32,499 nt of DNA, from the NCBI RefSeq assembly GCF_944387245.1, contig NZ_CALXEE010000020.1, positions 1 to 32,499 on the forward strand, read 5' to 3'. Within the stretch, counting starts at the first letter, position 1; every line of letters starts with the position of its first letter. Origin of the DNA: an uncultured Intestinimonas sp. (GTDB lineage Bacteria; Bacillota; Clostridia; Oscillospirales; Oscillospiraceae). The translations under genes and the position numbers were made by a program. Under the pieces are notes generated by a model, which searched no databases, was not told where the DNA came from, and saw nothing but the letters and a program-made list of their open reading frames with translations. Positions 1 through 7,768 of this stretch are shown piece by piece.

Positions 1-36
1 CTTGTGTATAATAATCTCTGCACCTATATCGTCCAC

Positions 37-123
37 GCCGGTATGATGGAATTGGTAGACGTGACGGACTCAAAATCCGTTGGTGGCGACATCGTGTCGG
101 TTCGAGTCCGACTACCGGCACCA
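37..123 (+). tRNA. tRNA-Leu (anticodon CAA)
   Basis: A class II tRNA with a 7-bp acceptor stem (GCCGGTA at 37-43 paired with TACCGGC at 113-119), discriminator A120 and an encoded CCA at 121-123. The anticodon stem ACGGA/TCCGT encloses the loop CTCAAAA, giving anticodon CAA, which reads UUG leucine codons. The long variable arm and the TTCGAGTCC T-arm are typical of tRNA-Leu. A perfect terminator hairpin begins two bases after the CCA. Confidence 0.97.
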
Positions 124-124
124 C

Positions 125-162
125 GTCGGAGCAAGCTTTATATCGCTTGCTCCGACTTTTTT
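125..162 (+). terminator. Terminator of tRNA-Leu
   Basis: A 12-bp perfect stem (GTCGGAGCAAGC, 125-136, with 145-156) around an 8-nt loop, followed by six T. It starts immediately after the tRNA CCA end and so ends the tRNA transcript. Confidence 0.93.
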
Positions 163-200
163 CAAAAGTCAGAGCGCGCTCATGCCGCTGCTTCTCCTTT

Positions 201-240
201 CCAAATCACAACCGCTTGCGCTGGGTTGTGATTTGGTTTT
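201..240 (+). terminator. Second terminator-like hairpin
   Basis: A 13-bp perfect inverted repeat (CCAAATCACAACC, 201-213, with 224-236) with a 10-nt loop, followed by TTTT. No gene lies between it and the tRNA terminator. It may end a lost gene or act as a backup terminator. No coding capacity is evident between 163 and 430. Confidence 0.6.
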
Positions 241-286
241 GGGTGCAGACCTGAACTCTGATACATCTATATTGTTGGGATGTTCC

Positions 287-324
287 ACGTCGGAGCAAAG
301 TCCGCTTTGCTCCGACGTCTTTTT
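287..324 (+). terminator. Third terminator hairpin sharing sequence with the tRNA terminator
   Basis: A 14-bp perfect stem (287-300 with 305-318), a TCCG loop and a CTTTTT tail. The 14 bases CCACGTCGGAGCAA at 285-298 also occur at 121-134, where they are the tRNA CCA end plus the first terminator arm. This hairpin therefore looks like the tail of a second tRNA unit whose body is missing. Confidence 0.75.
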
Positions 325-430
325 ATGCCTATGCAAAAAAGACGTCACCCATCGGCCGGCTGGCGCATAGCTTGTGGTGGCGGGGCAGACGCCCTGCCCG
401 TCACCGATCGTTCAGGAGGTAATCGCAGTT

Positions 431-1288
431 ATGGCCGACATTCAGCAGGACCTTTATGGCCTGACGTACAGCACCAACTTCCAGATCCAGGGCACCCAGG
501 AGGAGGCTGTCAACCTGACCCTTCCTCCCGCCCCAACTGTTCTGGCCACCGTGACCGGCACCGTCACCGACGGCACCGATCCCATCCCCGACGCCACCGT
601 CAAGCTCTTTGACAGCGCCGGACTCCCCTATCAGCACACTATGACCAATGCCCTGGGCGAGTACACTCTGAATGGTGTCCCCGCCGGGACTTACAGCATC
701 GCCGCCGTTGCCGACGGCTATTTGATGAGTTCTTCCGTGGGCGTCACCCTCTCCAGCGGGGATACCACCGCCATCCCGCTCTTCTGCACCGCCGATACCA
801 CTCTGGCTCTGGGCGCCATAGCCGGTATTCTGACCGTCGCCGGTACAACGGGTACCCCTTTGGGTGGAGCCAAGGTCTCCCTCCGCAACACCTTGGGTGA
901 GACCATCGCCACCACTTACACCGCCGCCGACGGAGAGTTTCTGTTCTATGATGTGGCCGACGGCATTTACAGCATTGTGGCTTCTGCTGACGGCTATGTG
1001 ACCACCGCCCCCATGACCACCACCATCACCGGCGGTTCCACCGCTAACCTGGTCATGACCATCCTGGTGGATGCCAGGACCTACAACGGCACCGTCAGCG
1101 GCATCGTCACAGACCAGAATGGCAACGCTGTGGCAGATTGCTTTGTGGGGCTCTATCAGGTGATCACCGAGGGCACCACGACCCGTGAGATTCTGCTGGC
1201 CTCCACCAAGACCAACAGCACGGGAAACTACCTCTTTGGCGGCGTCACCGGCGGTCAGTATCTGGTCAAGGCCAAAGTCAGTCAGTAA
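431..1288 (+). CDS. Protein with three Cna-B/carboxypeptidase-regulatory-like repeats
   Basis: A 285-residue protein made almost entirely of three beta-sandwich repeats of the CarboxypepD_reg/Cna-B kind (roughly residues 35-115, 120-205 and 215-285). Each has the hallmark run of a GTVT-type strand, a D/N-G-E-Y/F-x-F turn, a G-x-Y-x-(I/V)-x-A strand and ADGY. No signal peptide, LPxTG sorting signal or membrane segment is visible, so it may be intracellular, spore- or phage-structure-associated, or exported by another route. The start ATG at 431 was chosen because AGGAGGT lies 10 bases upstream; the frame is open further upstream but without an SD. The function is unknown; adhesion or a structural role is only suggested by the fold. 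The C-terminus ends with a complete third repeat. Confidence 0.8.
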   Translation: MADIQQDLYGLTYSTNFQIQGTQEEAVNLTLPPAPTVLATVTGTVTDGTDPIPDATVKLFDSAGLPYQHTMTNALGEYTLNGVPAGTYSIAAVADGYLMSSSVGVTLSSGDTTAIPLFCTADTTLALGAIAGILTVAGTTGTPLGGAKVSLRNTLGETIATTYTAADGEFLFYDVADGIYSIVASADGYVTTAPMTTTITGGSTANLVMTILVDARTYNGTVSGIVTDQNGNAVADCFVGLYQVITEGTTTREILLASTKTNSTGNYLFGGVTGGQYLVKAKVSQ

Positions 1289-1428
1289 CCCGTCCCTCCG
1301 GTCTGGCCCAGGGCTCCATTTTCTGTCTCCGCACCGATGAGGAGGCCGCACAGGACCTGCGGCTTTGCTCCGTCCCCGGACGCTGCGCCCTCCGTGTCTG
1401 TCTCTGTTCCCCCTGCCCCTGGGACAGT

Positions 1429-1659
1429 GTGACCTTGCAGCGCTGGTGCCGCCCCTCCTTCTCAGCCAAACCTCTGCTATGCACCGACACCGCTCTCTTC
1501 AGCGGCCTCTTTCCCGGAGTCTATATCCTGACCCTCTGTCGAGGCGCCAGCGGCATCCGACTGCTCCTGCGCCTGCCCCCCGGCGCCGCACTGACTCTGT
1601 GTCACGATCCAGCCACCTTGCACTGCGGATGGCAGCGAGACCCCTTTCCCTTTTTCTGA
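1429..1659 (+). CDS. Cys-rich Cna-B-like ORF in the -1 frame (start unclear)
   Basis: This frame is open from 1189 to 1659, one base back from the preceding gene. Its codons have the same GC-rich third positions as that gene. The translation is unusually rich in cysteine (about a dozen Cys), and a segment GLFPGVYILTL resembles the GLPPGTYTL strand of Cna-B domains. The only standard start is the GTG at 1429, which has no obvious SD; the protein-like sequence begins earlier, around 1300, where only CTG/ATT codons exist. It may be a separate small gene, the end of the previous gene reached by a -1 frameshift, or a pseudogene. Coordinates give the GTG version (76 residues). Confidence 0.35.
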   Translation: MTLQRWCRPSFSAKPLLCTDTALFSGLFPGVYILTLCRGASGIRLLLRLPPGAALTLCHDPATLHCGWQRDPFPFF

Positions 1660-1665
1660 ACACCG

Positions 1666-1703
1666 GGACCTGTCTCTGACCTTATCCAGTCAGAGACAGG
1701 TCC
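1666..1703 (+). terminator. Terminator after the Cna-B-like genes
   Basis: A 15-bp perfect stem (GGACCTGTCTCTGAC, 1666-1680, with 1689-1703), an 8-nt loop and a loosely T-rich tail (TATCTATTTA). It separates the repeat-protein region from the iron transporter. Confidence 0.75.
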
Positions 1704-1818
1704 TATCTATTTACATTGCTGATAATCTTCCTATCATGCCGCTGCTATTTTTGTATTCTATTTACAGTTGCCTATCGCTAACCATTTGTGGTATCCTTTT
1801 CATGCGACGCGCATTGAT

Positions 1819-1860
1819 GTGACATGTAAGACCAGTCGTCTTGCCTGTCACGTTCTTTTT
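1819..1860 (+). promoter_or_regulatory. Leader hairpin with T-tail upstream of the siderophore transporter
   Basis: A stem of about 14 bp (1819-1832 with 1838-1851, one mismatch and one G-U) is followed by TTCTTTTT. As RNA this is terminator-like and lies about 45 bases before the first permease start, so it may be an attenuator. It could also be an operator palindrome in DNA form. Confidence 0.4.
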
Positions 1861-1866
1861 GTCATC

Positions 1867-1886
1867 TGGTTAGTTAAAGCTAACCA
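1867..1886 (+). promoter_or_regulatory. Inverted repeat, possible metal-repressor operator
   Basis: The arms TGGTTAG and CTAACCA (7 bp each) are separated by TTAAAG, 20 bases before the permease start codon. The octamer GCTAACCA also occurs at 1777-1784, further upstream. GGTTAG/CTAACC half-sites resemble those bound by DtxR/IdeR-type iron repressors, but the spacing is wider than their consensus, so the assignment is tentative. Confidence 0.35.
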
Positions 1887-1905
1887 AGTCGTAGAAGGAG
1901 GTACT

Positions 1906-2946
1906 ATGATTCGTCTGTCCCGTTCCACCCTGATCCTGTCTCTGGCCCTGCTCCTGCTGTCGGTGGGCTCCCTCTTTGTGGGTGTCATTGATCTCACGCC
2001 GGGGGCGCTTCTCGCCGGAGACCTGGAGCTTCTGGAGATCTTCCTCATCTCTCGTCTGCCCCGTCTGCTGGCCATTTTATGCACCGGTGTGGGTATGAGC
2101 GTCGCCGGTCTCATCATGCAGCAGCTGTGTAGCAACAAGTTTGTCTCCCCCACCACTGGCGCTACCATCTCCTCAGCCCAGTTCGGCATCCTGCTCGCCC
2201 TGCTGTTCCTCCCAACCTCCACTCTGTGGAGCCGGGCCATCTTCGCCTTTGTCTTTGCCGTCCTGGGTACCTGGATCTTCGTCTGGTTCATCCAGCGTAT
2301 CCAGTTCAAGGACGCGGTCATGGTACCCCTGGTGGGCATCATGTTCGGCAACGTCATCGGCGGCATCACCAGCTATCTGGCCTATAAATACGAGATGACC
2401 CAAGCCCTCTCCTCCTGGCTGGTGGGCCACTTCTCACTGGTCCTCAAAGGCCGGTATGAGATCGTTTGGCTGGCGGTGCCCCTGGTGGTGCTGGCCTTTC
2501 TCTTTGCCAACCACTTCAACATCGTGGGCATGGGCCGGGACTTTTCCAAAAACCTGGGTGTACCCTACAACGTGGTGCTCTTTCTGGGTCTCACCATCGC
2601 CGCCATGATCACAGCGGCCATCGTGGTGGTGGTGGGCTCCATCTCCTACATCGGCCTCATCGTCCCCAACGTGGTGGCCATGTTCAAGGGGGACAAGATT
2701 CGGGGCACACTGGTGGACACCGCGCTCTTCGGCGCTCTCTTCGTGCTCGCCTGCGACATGATCGGCCGGGTGGTGATCTACCCCTATGAGCTGCCCATCG
2801 AGCTCATCGTGGGCATTCTGGGCAGCCTCATCTTCATTGGCCTGCTGTTCTATCGCCTGAAGCATGGACGAAAGGCCATCCGTCTGGGGGGCGGCTCCGG
2901 CTGCTGCCAGGCCCCCACCCAGCTGGAAGGAGGGAGCGCCCTGTGA
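1906..2946 (+). CDS. Iron-siderophore ABC transporter permease (YclN-like)
   Basis: A FecCD/BtuC-family inner-membrane permease of 346 residues with about eight or nine hydrophobic segments. It is the first of a four-gene operon whose order (permease, permease, ATPase, binding protein) is that of Bacillus yclNOPQ, the petrobactin-type importer. The start ATG at 1906 has AAGGAGG directly upstream; the frame is open back to 1768 but lacks an SD there. The family motif region with GLIVPN (about residue 260) is present; it forms the coupling segment that contacts the ATPase. The stop codon overlaps the GTG start of the next permease (GTGA), so the two are translationally coupled. The substrate is inferred from homology, not shown. 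Confidence 0.9.
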   Translation: MIRLSRSTLILSLALLLLSVGSLFVGVIDLTPGALLAGDLELLEIFLISRLPRLLAILCTGVGMSVAGLIMQQLCSNKFVSPTTGATISSAQFGILLALLFLPTSTLWSRAIFAFVFAVLGTWIFVWFIQRIQFKDAVMVPLVGIMFGNVIGGITSYLAYKYEMTQALSSWLVGHFSLVLKGRYEIVWLAVPLVVLAFLFANHFNIVGMGRDFSKNLGVPYNVVLFLGLTIAAMITAAIVVVVGSISYIGLIVPNVVAMFKGDKIRGTLVDTALFGALFVLACDMIGRVVIYPYELPIELIVGILGSLIFIGLLFYRLKHGRKAIRLGGGSGCCQAPTQLEGGSAL

Positions 2947-3920
2947 ACCTGTCCGCCGCACGCAGCAATCGCCGGAAGCTGCTGCTCCTCACCCTGCTGA
3001 CCCTGGCCTGCGCCGCCGGCTACCTGCTGGTGGAGGTGAACTTCGCCGACCCCAGGCTCCTGGGCTACGCCATGAAACTCCGCACCCCCAAACTCCTGGC
3101 TATGCTTCTCACCGCCTTCGCCATCGGCGGCGCCTCCATTGTCTTTCAGTCCATCATCAACAACACCATCGTCACCCCCTGCCTGCTGGGCATGAACTCC
3201 CTTTACACCCTTATCCACACGGCGGTGGTCTTCTTCCTGGGCTCGGGCAGCCTCATCGCCGCCAACGCCAACCTCTCCTTCGCCGTGGACGTGGTGCTCA
3301 TGGGCCTTACCGCCACGGTGGTCTACAGCTGGATTTTTCAAAAGACCCGGCACAACGTGCTCTACGTACTGCTGGTGGGGACGGTGCTCACCTCCTTCTT
3401 CGGCAGCATCCAGACCACCCTCACCCGGGTCATGGACCCCAACGAGTACGACACTCTGCTCACCTCCCTGGTGGCCAGCTTCAGCAACATCAACTCAGAG
3501 ATTCTCCTTTTCTCCACCCTTCTGCTGGCAGGCATCACCTTTGCCCTGCGGAAGGAGCTGGCCCTGCTGGATGTACTCACGTTGGGTAAGGACAAGGCCA
3601 TCAACCTGGGGGTGGACTACGACCGCTGCGTCCGCCGGCTGCTGCTTGGGGTGACCCTGTGCATCGCCGTGGCCACCGCCATGGTGGGTCCCATCTCCTT
3701 TCTGGGGCTCATCATCGCTAACCTCTCCCGCCAGCTTCTCCGCACCTACCGCCACAGCCAGCTCATCCTGGGCTCCGCCCTCTTCGGTATGGCGGTGCTG
3801 GTAGGCGGACAGCTCATTGTGGAGCACGTCTACACCTACGCCGTGCCCGTGAGCGTCTTCATCACCGTGGGCGGCGGCCTCTACTTCCTCTACCTATTGC
3901 TGACCAGAAAGAAGGTGTGA
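2943..3920 (+). CDS. Iron-siderophore ABC transporter permease (YclO-like)
   Basis: The second FecCD-family permease, 325 residues, predicted to form the heterodimeric channel with its upstream partner. Hydrophobic segments cover most of the length, and the coupling-helix region with GLIIANL appears around residue 256. It starts with GTG at 2943, overlapping the upstream TGA, with GGAAGGAGGG ahead of it. Only three bases separate its stop from the ATPase start. The N-terminus carries a positively charged stretch (RSNRRK) before the first membrane helix, fitting the positive-inside rule. Confidence 0.9.
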   Translation: MNLSAARSNRRKLLLLTLLTLACAAGYLLVEVNFADPRLLGYAMKLRTPKLLAMLLTAFAIGGASIVFQSIINNTIVTPCLLGMNSLYTLIHTAVVFFLGSGSLIAANANLSFAVDVVLMGLTATVVYSWIFQKTRHNVLYVLLVGTVLTSFFGSIQTTLTRVMDPNEYDTLLTSLVASFSNINSEILLFSTLLLAGITFALRKELALLDVLTLGKDKAINLGVDYDRCVRRLLLGVTLCIAVATAMVGPISFLGLIIANLSRQLLRTYRHSQLILGSALFGMAVLVGGQLIVEHVYTYAVPVSVFITVGGGLYFLYLLLTRKKV

Positions 3921-3923
3921 TCC

Positions 3924-4676
3924 ATGAAGATCTCCGAACTGACCAAACGCTATGACGGCAAGACCGTGGTGGACGCCGTCAGCTTCACCATCCCCAAGGG
4001 GAAGGTCATCTCTCTCATCGGCCCCAACGGCGCCGGAAAATCCACGGTGATGGGCATGATCTCCCGGCTCATCGCCCACGACAGCGGGCTGGTTGACTTC
4101 GAGGGCAAGGACATCGGCAAGTGGAAGAGCAAGGAGCTCTCCAAGCGCCTGGCCATCCTCACCCAGTCCAACAGCATCCAGATGAAGCTCACCGTCCGGG
4201 AGCTGGTGGCCTTCGGCCGCTTCCCCTACTCGGGCAGCCGCCTCACCGACGAGGACCGGGCCATCATCGACCGGGCCATTGCCTACATGGAGCTAGAGGA
4301 GTTCCAGGACCGGTTCATCGACGAGCTCTCCGGCGGCCAGCGCCAGCGGGCCCTTATCGCCATGGTCATCGCCCAGGACACCGAGTACATCCTCCTGGAC
4401 GAGCCCACCAACAACCTGGACATCTACCACGCCACCAACATGATGAAGATCGTCCGCCGGCTCTGCGACGAGCTGGGCAAGACGGTGATCCTGGTGCTCC
4501 ATGAGATCAACTACGCCGCCTTCTACTCCGACTACATCTGCGCCTTCAAGGACGGCAGGATCGCCAAGTTCGGCACCGTGGAGGAGGTCATCACCAAGGA
4601 GAACCTGTCCGAGATCTACCGAGTGGACTTTGAGATCCTGAACATCCAGGGAAAACCCCTGTCCATCTACTATTGA
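3924..4676 (+). CDS. Iron-siderophore ABC transporter ATP-binding protein (YclP-like)
   Basis: A cytoplasmic ATPase of 250 residues that powers the importer. All ABC motifs are visible: Walker A GPNGAGKST (about residues 33-41), Q-loop in LTQSNS, signature LSGGQRQR, Walker B YILLDEP and the switch His in LVLHE. The sequence is strikingly close to Bacillus YclP as I recall it (shared ISRLI, LTVRELV.FGRFPYS, AMVIAQDT.YI.LDEP.NNLD, YSDYI.A.K.GRI), which supports the YclNOPQ assignment over other FecE-type systems. Confidence 0.94.
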   Translation: MKISELTKRYDGKTVVDAVSFTIPKGKVISLIGPNGAGKSTVMGMISRLIAHDSGLVDFEGKDIGKWKSKELSKRLAILTQSNSIQMKLTVRELVAFGRFPYSGSRLTDEDRAIIDRAIAYMELEEFQDRFIDELSGGQRQRALIAMVIAQDTEYILLDEPTNNLDIYHATNMMKIVRRLCDELGKTVILVLHEINYAAFYSDYICAFKDGRIAKFGTVEEVITKENLSEIYRVDFEILNIQGKPLSIYY

Positions 4677-4719
4677 CCCGCCATTTTTCCGTACTTTTTA
4701 TGAAGAGGAGTTTGCACAC

Positions 4720-5688
4720 ATGAAGAAGCTCGTCTCTCTGGCCCTTGGCCTGAGCCTGGCCCTCTCCCTAGCCGCCTGCTCCGGCGGCACCGCCGCGCCT
4801 GCCCCCACGGAGCCCTCCGCCACCGTTACCATTACCTCCCTCAACGGCGCCAAGGAAGCGGTGGAGCTGGAGGTCCCCTACGACCCCCAGCGCATCGCCA
4901 TCCTGGACATGGCCGCTCTGGACATTCTGGACGCTCTGGGCGTGGGTGATCGGGTGGTAGGCACCGCCAACACCAGCCTGGACTACCTCCAGGGGTACAT
5001 CAACGACGACATCGCCGAGCTGGGTACCATCAAGGAGGCCGGCCTGGAGGCCGTCATGGCCTGTGATCCCGATGTGATCTTCATCGGCGGCCGTCTGGCC
5101 ACCTCCTACGACGCCCTCAGCGAGATCGCTCCCGTGGTGTACCTGGCCACCGACACCGAGATCGGCGTGGTGGAGAGTGTCCGCAAGAATGCCGTCACCG
5201 TGGCCTCCATGTTCGGTCTGGAGGAAAAGGTCGATGCACTCATGGCCGAGTTTGACAGTCGGATCGCCACCCTGTCCGCCTTTGCCGACGGCAAGACCGC
5301 CATCGTAGGCATGTGCACCAGCGGCAGCTTCAACGTTCTGGGCAACGACAGTCGCTGCTCCATCATCGGCCGGGAGATCGGCTTTGAGAACATCGGCGTG
5401 GACGCCGCTCTGGACACCTCCACCCACGGCAATGAGGCCTCCTTCGAGTTCATTGTGGACAAAGCCCCTGACTATATTTTCGTCATGGACCGGGATGCCG
5501 CCATCGCCACCGAGGGCGCCAAGCTGGCCCGGGAGATCATGGAGAATGAGCTGGTGATGGGGACCGATGCCTACAAGAACGGCCATATCGTCTACCTGGC
5601 CCACCCCGCCGTGTGGTACACTGCCGAAGGCGGTATCACCGCTCTGGATGTGATGCTCTCTGACCTGGAGAGCGAGCTTTTGGGTTGA
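4720..5688 (+). CDS. Siderophore-binding lipoprotein (YclQ/FatB-like)
   Basis: The extracellular solute-binding component, 322 residues. A lipoprotein signal peptide is evident: MKK, a hydrophobic core, then the lipobox LAAC with Cys20, followed by a Ser/Gly/Ala/Pro-rich tether. The mature part has the Fe3+-siderophore binding-protein layout: PQRIAILDMAALDILDALG (first lobe), a long helix linker and a C-terminal lobe ending LDVMLSDLESELLG. It follows the ATPase by 43 bases with its own GAAGAGGAG SD, consistent with the higher expression usual for binding proteins. Catecholate or petrobactin-type substrates are inferred from the family. Confidence 0.9.
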   Translation: MKKLVSLALGLSLALSLAACSGGTAAPAPTEPSATVTITSLNGAKEAVELEVPYDPQRIAILDMAALDILDALGVGDRVVGTANTSLDYLQGYINDDIAELGTIKEAGLEAVMACDPDVIFIGGRLATSYDALSEIAPVVYLATDTEIGVVESVRKNAVTVASMFGLEEKVDALMAEFDSRIATLSAFADGKTAIVGMCTSGSFNVLGNDSRCSIIGREIGFENIGVDAALDTSTHGNEASFEFIVDKAPDYIFVMDRDAAIATEGAKLAREIMENELVMGTDAYKNGHIVYLAHPAVWYTAEGGITALDVMLSDLESELLG

Positions 5689-5700
5689 AGCATTCCCTGT

Positions 5701-5737
5701 AAAAAAGTCGTCCAGCCTACTGGCCGGACGACTTTTT
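5701..5737. terminator. Bidirectional terminator between convergent genes
   Basis: A palindrome with AAAAAAGTCGTCC on the left and GGACGACTTTTTT on the right. The T-tracts on both strands end the iron-uptake operon (+) and the nitroreductase (-). Confidence 0.93.
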
Positions 5738-5742
5738 TATGT

Positions 5743-6264
5743 TCAGATCTTGAATACACGGCCGGGTTTCCGCGCAGGCGCCGTAGGCGCCGCACCCGCA
5801 GGATAGCCCAGGGCCAGGGTCCCCACGCCCCGCATGCACGCGGGGACGCCCCATTCCTTGAGCAGGGCCTTGCCCTCGTCGCTGTCGAACATCTCCCGCG
5901 CCCGGTGAATCCAGCAGGAACCCAGACCCAGGGCGTGGGCGGCCTCCATCATGACGGTCAGCGCGCAGCTGCCGTCCTCCACCCAGGTGTACCGCTCCGG
6001 CGATGCCAGCACCACCACGATGGTAGGTGCTCCGTAGTAGGGATCACTGTTGGTGCCCATAATGGCGGCGTTCATGGCGGACAGCTTGCCCCGGACCGCC
6101 GGGTCCTGGACGGCCACCAGTGTCACCAACTGGCTGCCCATTCCGCAAGGGGCGTACAGCCCCGCCTGGAGCACCGCGTCCAGTTCCTGCTGCTCCACCT
6201 GCCGGGGCTGAAAGGCCCGGATGCTCCGGCGCCCCAGAATGGTCTCATATGCTTTGTTTTCCAA
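5743..6264 (-). CDS. Nitroreductase-family protein
   Basis: A 173-residue flavin-dependent nitroreductase-fold protein. The N-terminal RRSIRAFQPRQV (about residues 12-23) is the FMN phosphate-binding motif, APCGMGSQ matches the isoalloxazine-contact loop, and the late GLGSCWI motif is also conserved. It is short, as in the single-domain subfamily often annotated as NAD(P)H nitroreductases of Clostridia; the substrate cannot be deduced. The start is a TTG at 6264, supported by GGGGGA just upstream; the first residues MENKAYETILGRRS match the family start. A promoter overlaps the end of the upstream dus gene. Confidence 0.88.
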   Translation of the reverse strand: MENKAYETILGRRSIRAFQPRQVEQQELDAVLQAGLYAPCGMGSQLVTLVAVQDPAVRGKLSAMNAAIMGTNSDPYYGAPTIVVVLASPERYTWVEDGSCALTVMMEAAHALGLGSCWIHRAREMFDSDEGKALLKEWGVPACMRGVGTLALGYPAGAAPTAPARKPGRVFKI

Positions 6265-6296
6265 GTGTATTCCCCCATTTCCATCTGATTTGATCC

Positions 6297-6325
6297 ATCA
6301 TACCACGGCCCAGGCCCTGTGTCAA
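6297..6325 (-). promoter_or_regulatory. Promoter of the nitroreductase gene
   Basis: On the minus strand, TTGACA (6320-6325) and TATGAT (6297-6302) are separated by exactly 17 bases. The -35 box overlaps the stop codon of the upstream dus gene. Confidence 0.7.
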
Positions 6326-7296
6326 AATATAGGCTGGTCCCGCCAGCCGGCAGCAGAATCCCTCTGTAGGGAGAACTCCCCGAAAATGGCCTCCACACAC
6401 GCTTCATACTCAGCGGGGTTTTTGGCCTTCTTCAGAGTCTTGCCCAGGCGCTCATGACCGGCAAAGAGCCAGATGAGGTAGAACCACAGCTCCTTCATGC
6501 GAAGCATAGCGTTGTGCCGGCTGCCGAAGGCCTCCGCATAGCCCTCATAAAGGGCATCGTGGAACCGCCGCAGCGTGTCTCGGTCGGATGACGGTCCTCC
6601 TTTGGCCTTGGACGCCAGAGCGGGGTCCCCCACCAATCCCCGGCCCAGCATGACCCGGTCTACCGCGGGAAAACACTGCCGGAAGATCCCAATCTCATCC
6701 GAAGTGGTCAGGTCTCCGTTGTAACACAGTGAGACCGTACTCCGCTCCACCGCCGAAGCAAAGGCCTCCAGCCGCACCTTGCCCTTATAGAAATCCGACC
6801 GCACTCTGGGGTGGACAATAAGCTCCGCACAGGGATAGCGGTCAAAGCACTCCTGCAGCCGTTCAAATTCCTCTGGCGATGAAAAGCCCACCCGGGTCTT
6901 GATGGAAATGGCGACTTTGGCCCGGCTGAAGATCTGCTCCAGAAAGCGATCCAGTCCATCAGGGTCCCGAAGGAAGCCGGCCCCCTTCCCTTTGGCGGTA
7001 ACAGTCCCGGAAGGACAGCCCAGATTCAGATTGACCTCCCGATAGCCCAGGTCGGCCAATAGTTCCGCCGCCCAGAGGAAGTCCTCTGCCTGACAGGTCA
7101 ACAGCTGGGGCACCTCCGGCACCCTGGCCTCTGCATCCGGCGTGAGTTCCCGCATATCCCGTCTGGAAAAGACCCTGTCCTTTCCGGGTGAGACAAAAGG
7201 CATAAAATATTTGTCCACCCCATGAAAAAACTGACTGTGGACCCGCCGGAACAGCCTGCCTGTCACCCCCTCCATGGGAGCAAAGTAATAATACAT
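6322..7296 (-). CDS. tRNA-dihydrouridine synthase family protein
   Basis: A 324-residue FMN-dependent TIM-barrel enzyme that reduces uridines in tRNA D-loops. It shows the Dus motifs in order: YFAPMEGVTGRLFRR at the N-terminus (FMN site), NLNLGCPSGTVTAKGKGAGFL with the catalytic Cys, SIKTRVGF, VHPRVRSDFYKG, and MLGRGLVGDP (phosphate-binding end). Start chosen at ATG 7296, which gives MYYYFAPMEG and has AGGGGACAGGA upstream; a longer frame to 7329 lacks an SD. The Dus subtype cannot be fixed from sequence alone. Confidence 0.92.
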   Translation of the reverse strand: MYYYFAPMEGVTGRLFRRVHSQFFHGVDKYFMPFVSPGKDRVFSRRDMRELTPDAEARVPEVPQLLTCQAEDFLWAAELLADLGYREVNLNLGCPSGTVTAKGKGAGFLRDPDGLDRFLEQIFSRAKVAISIKTRVGFSSPEEFERLQECFDRYPCAELIVHPRVRSDFYKGKVRLEAFASAVERSTVSLCYNGDLTTSDEIGIFRQCFPAVDRVMLGRGLVGDPALASKAKGGPSSDRDTLRRFHDALYEGYAEAFGSRHNAMLRMKELWFYLIWLFAGHERLGKTLKKAKNPAEYEACVEAIFGEFSLQRDSAAGWRDQPIF

Positions 7297-7460
7297 GGTT
7301 TTCCTGTCCCCTTTTGTCTTGAATAGCAACTTATTTTTGTGTTATACCTATTATTTATGTTTATATATGTAAAATTTATAACTTTACGTATCAAATCCCA
7401 CAATTTCCCCGTTCTGCTTCCATTTAAAATATGGTATACCGTGGGTACAGGATATCATGC

Positions 7461-7704
7461 AAGGAGGTGGATATCATTTCTGAATTGCATGTCAGCCGCA
7501 TTCGCCGCCTGCGCGAGGAATTCCGTCCCCTCACAGAACCCAACATACCCTCAAATCTCTGTCTCCTGCAGCATAGGCGCTGCTATGATCCCAGACCAAG
7601 GTCAATCCTTTAATAAGCTCTATCCCCACGCCGACAGCGCTTTGTGCTGTGCCAAGCACTGCGGCAAAGACGGCTGGAGCATTTTCTCCGGTGAGTCCCT
7701 CTAA
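7461..7704 (+). pseudogene. Degraded C-terminal end of a GGDEF (diguanylate cyclase) domain
   Basis: From about 7549 one frame reads ISVSCSIGAAMIPDQG..., then LYPHADSALCCAKHCGKDGW, which matches the last strand and helix of GGDEF domains (V-T-x-S-I-G-x-A, Y-x-x-A-D-x-A-L-Y-x-A-K-x-x-G-(K/R)-(N/D)). The expected preceding helix (RIRRLREEFRPLTEPN) lies just upstream in a different frame (7461-7548), so a frameshift near 7540-7550 separates them. Everything N-terminal, including the GGDEF active site, is gone. The rest of 7297-7768 is AT-rich and holds no gene I can support. Confidence 0.6.
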
Positions 7705-7711
7705 ACAGCCA

Positions 7712-7753
7712 AAGACCGCCATGTCCCGGCCTGAGCCGGAGCATGGCGGTCTT
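7712..7753 (-). terminator. Hairpin downstream of the Na/Pi cotransporter gene
   Basis: A 12-bp perfect outer stem (AAGACCGCCATG, 7712-7723, with 7742-7753) and an inner CCGGC/GCCGG stem. It lies just after the minus-strand gene end at 7769. The T-tract is short on either strand, so termination efficiency is uncertain. Confidence 0.65.
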
Positions 7754-7768
7754 GTTCTATCTTCCACC

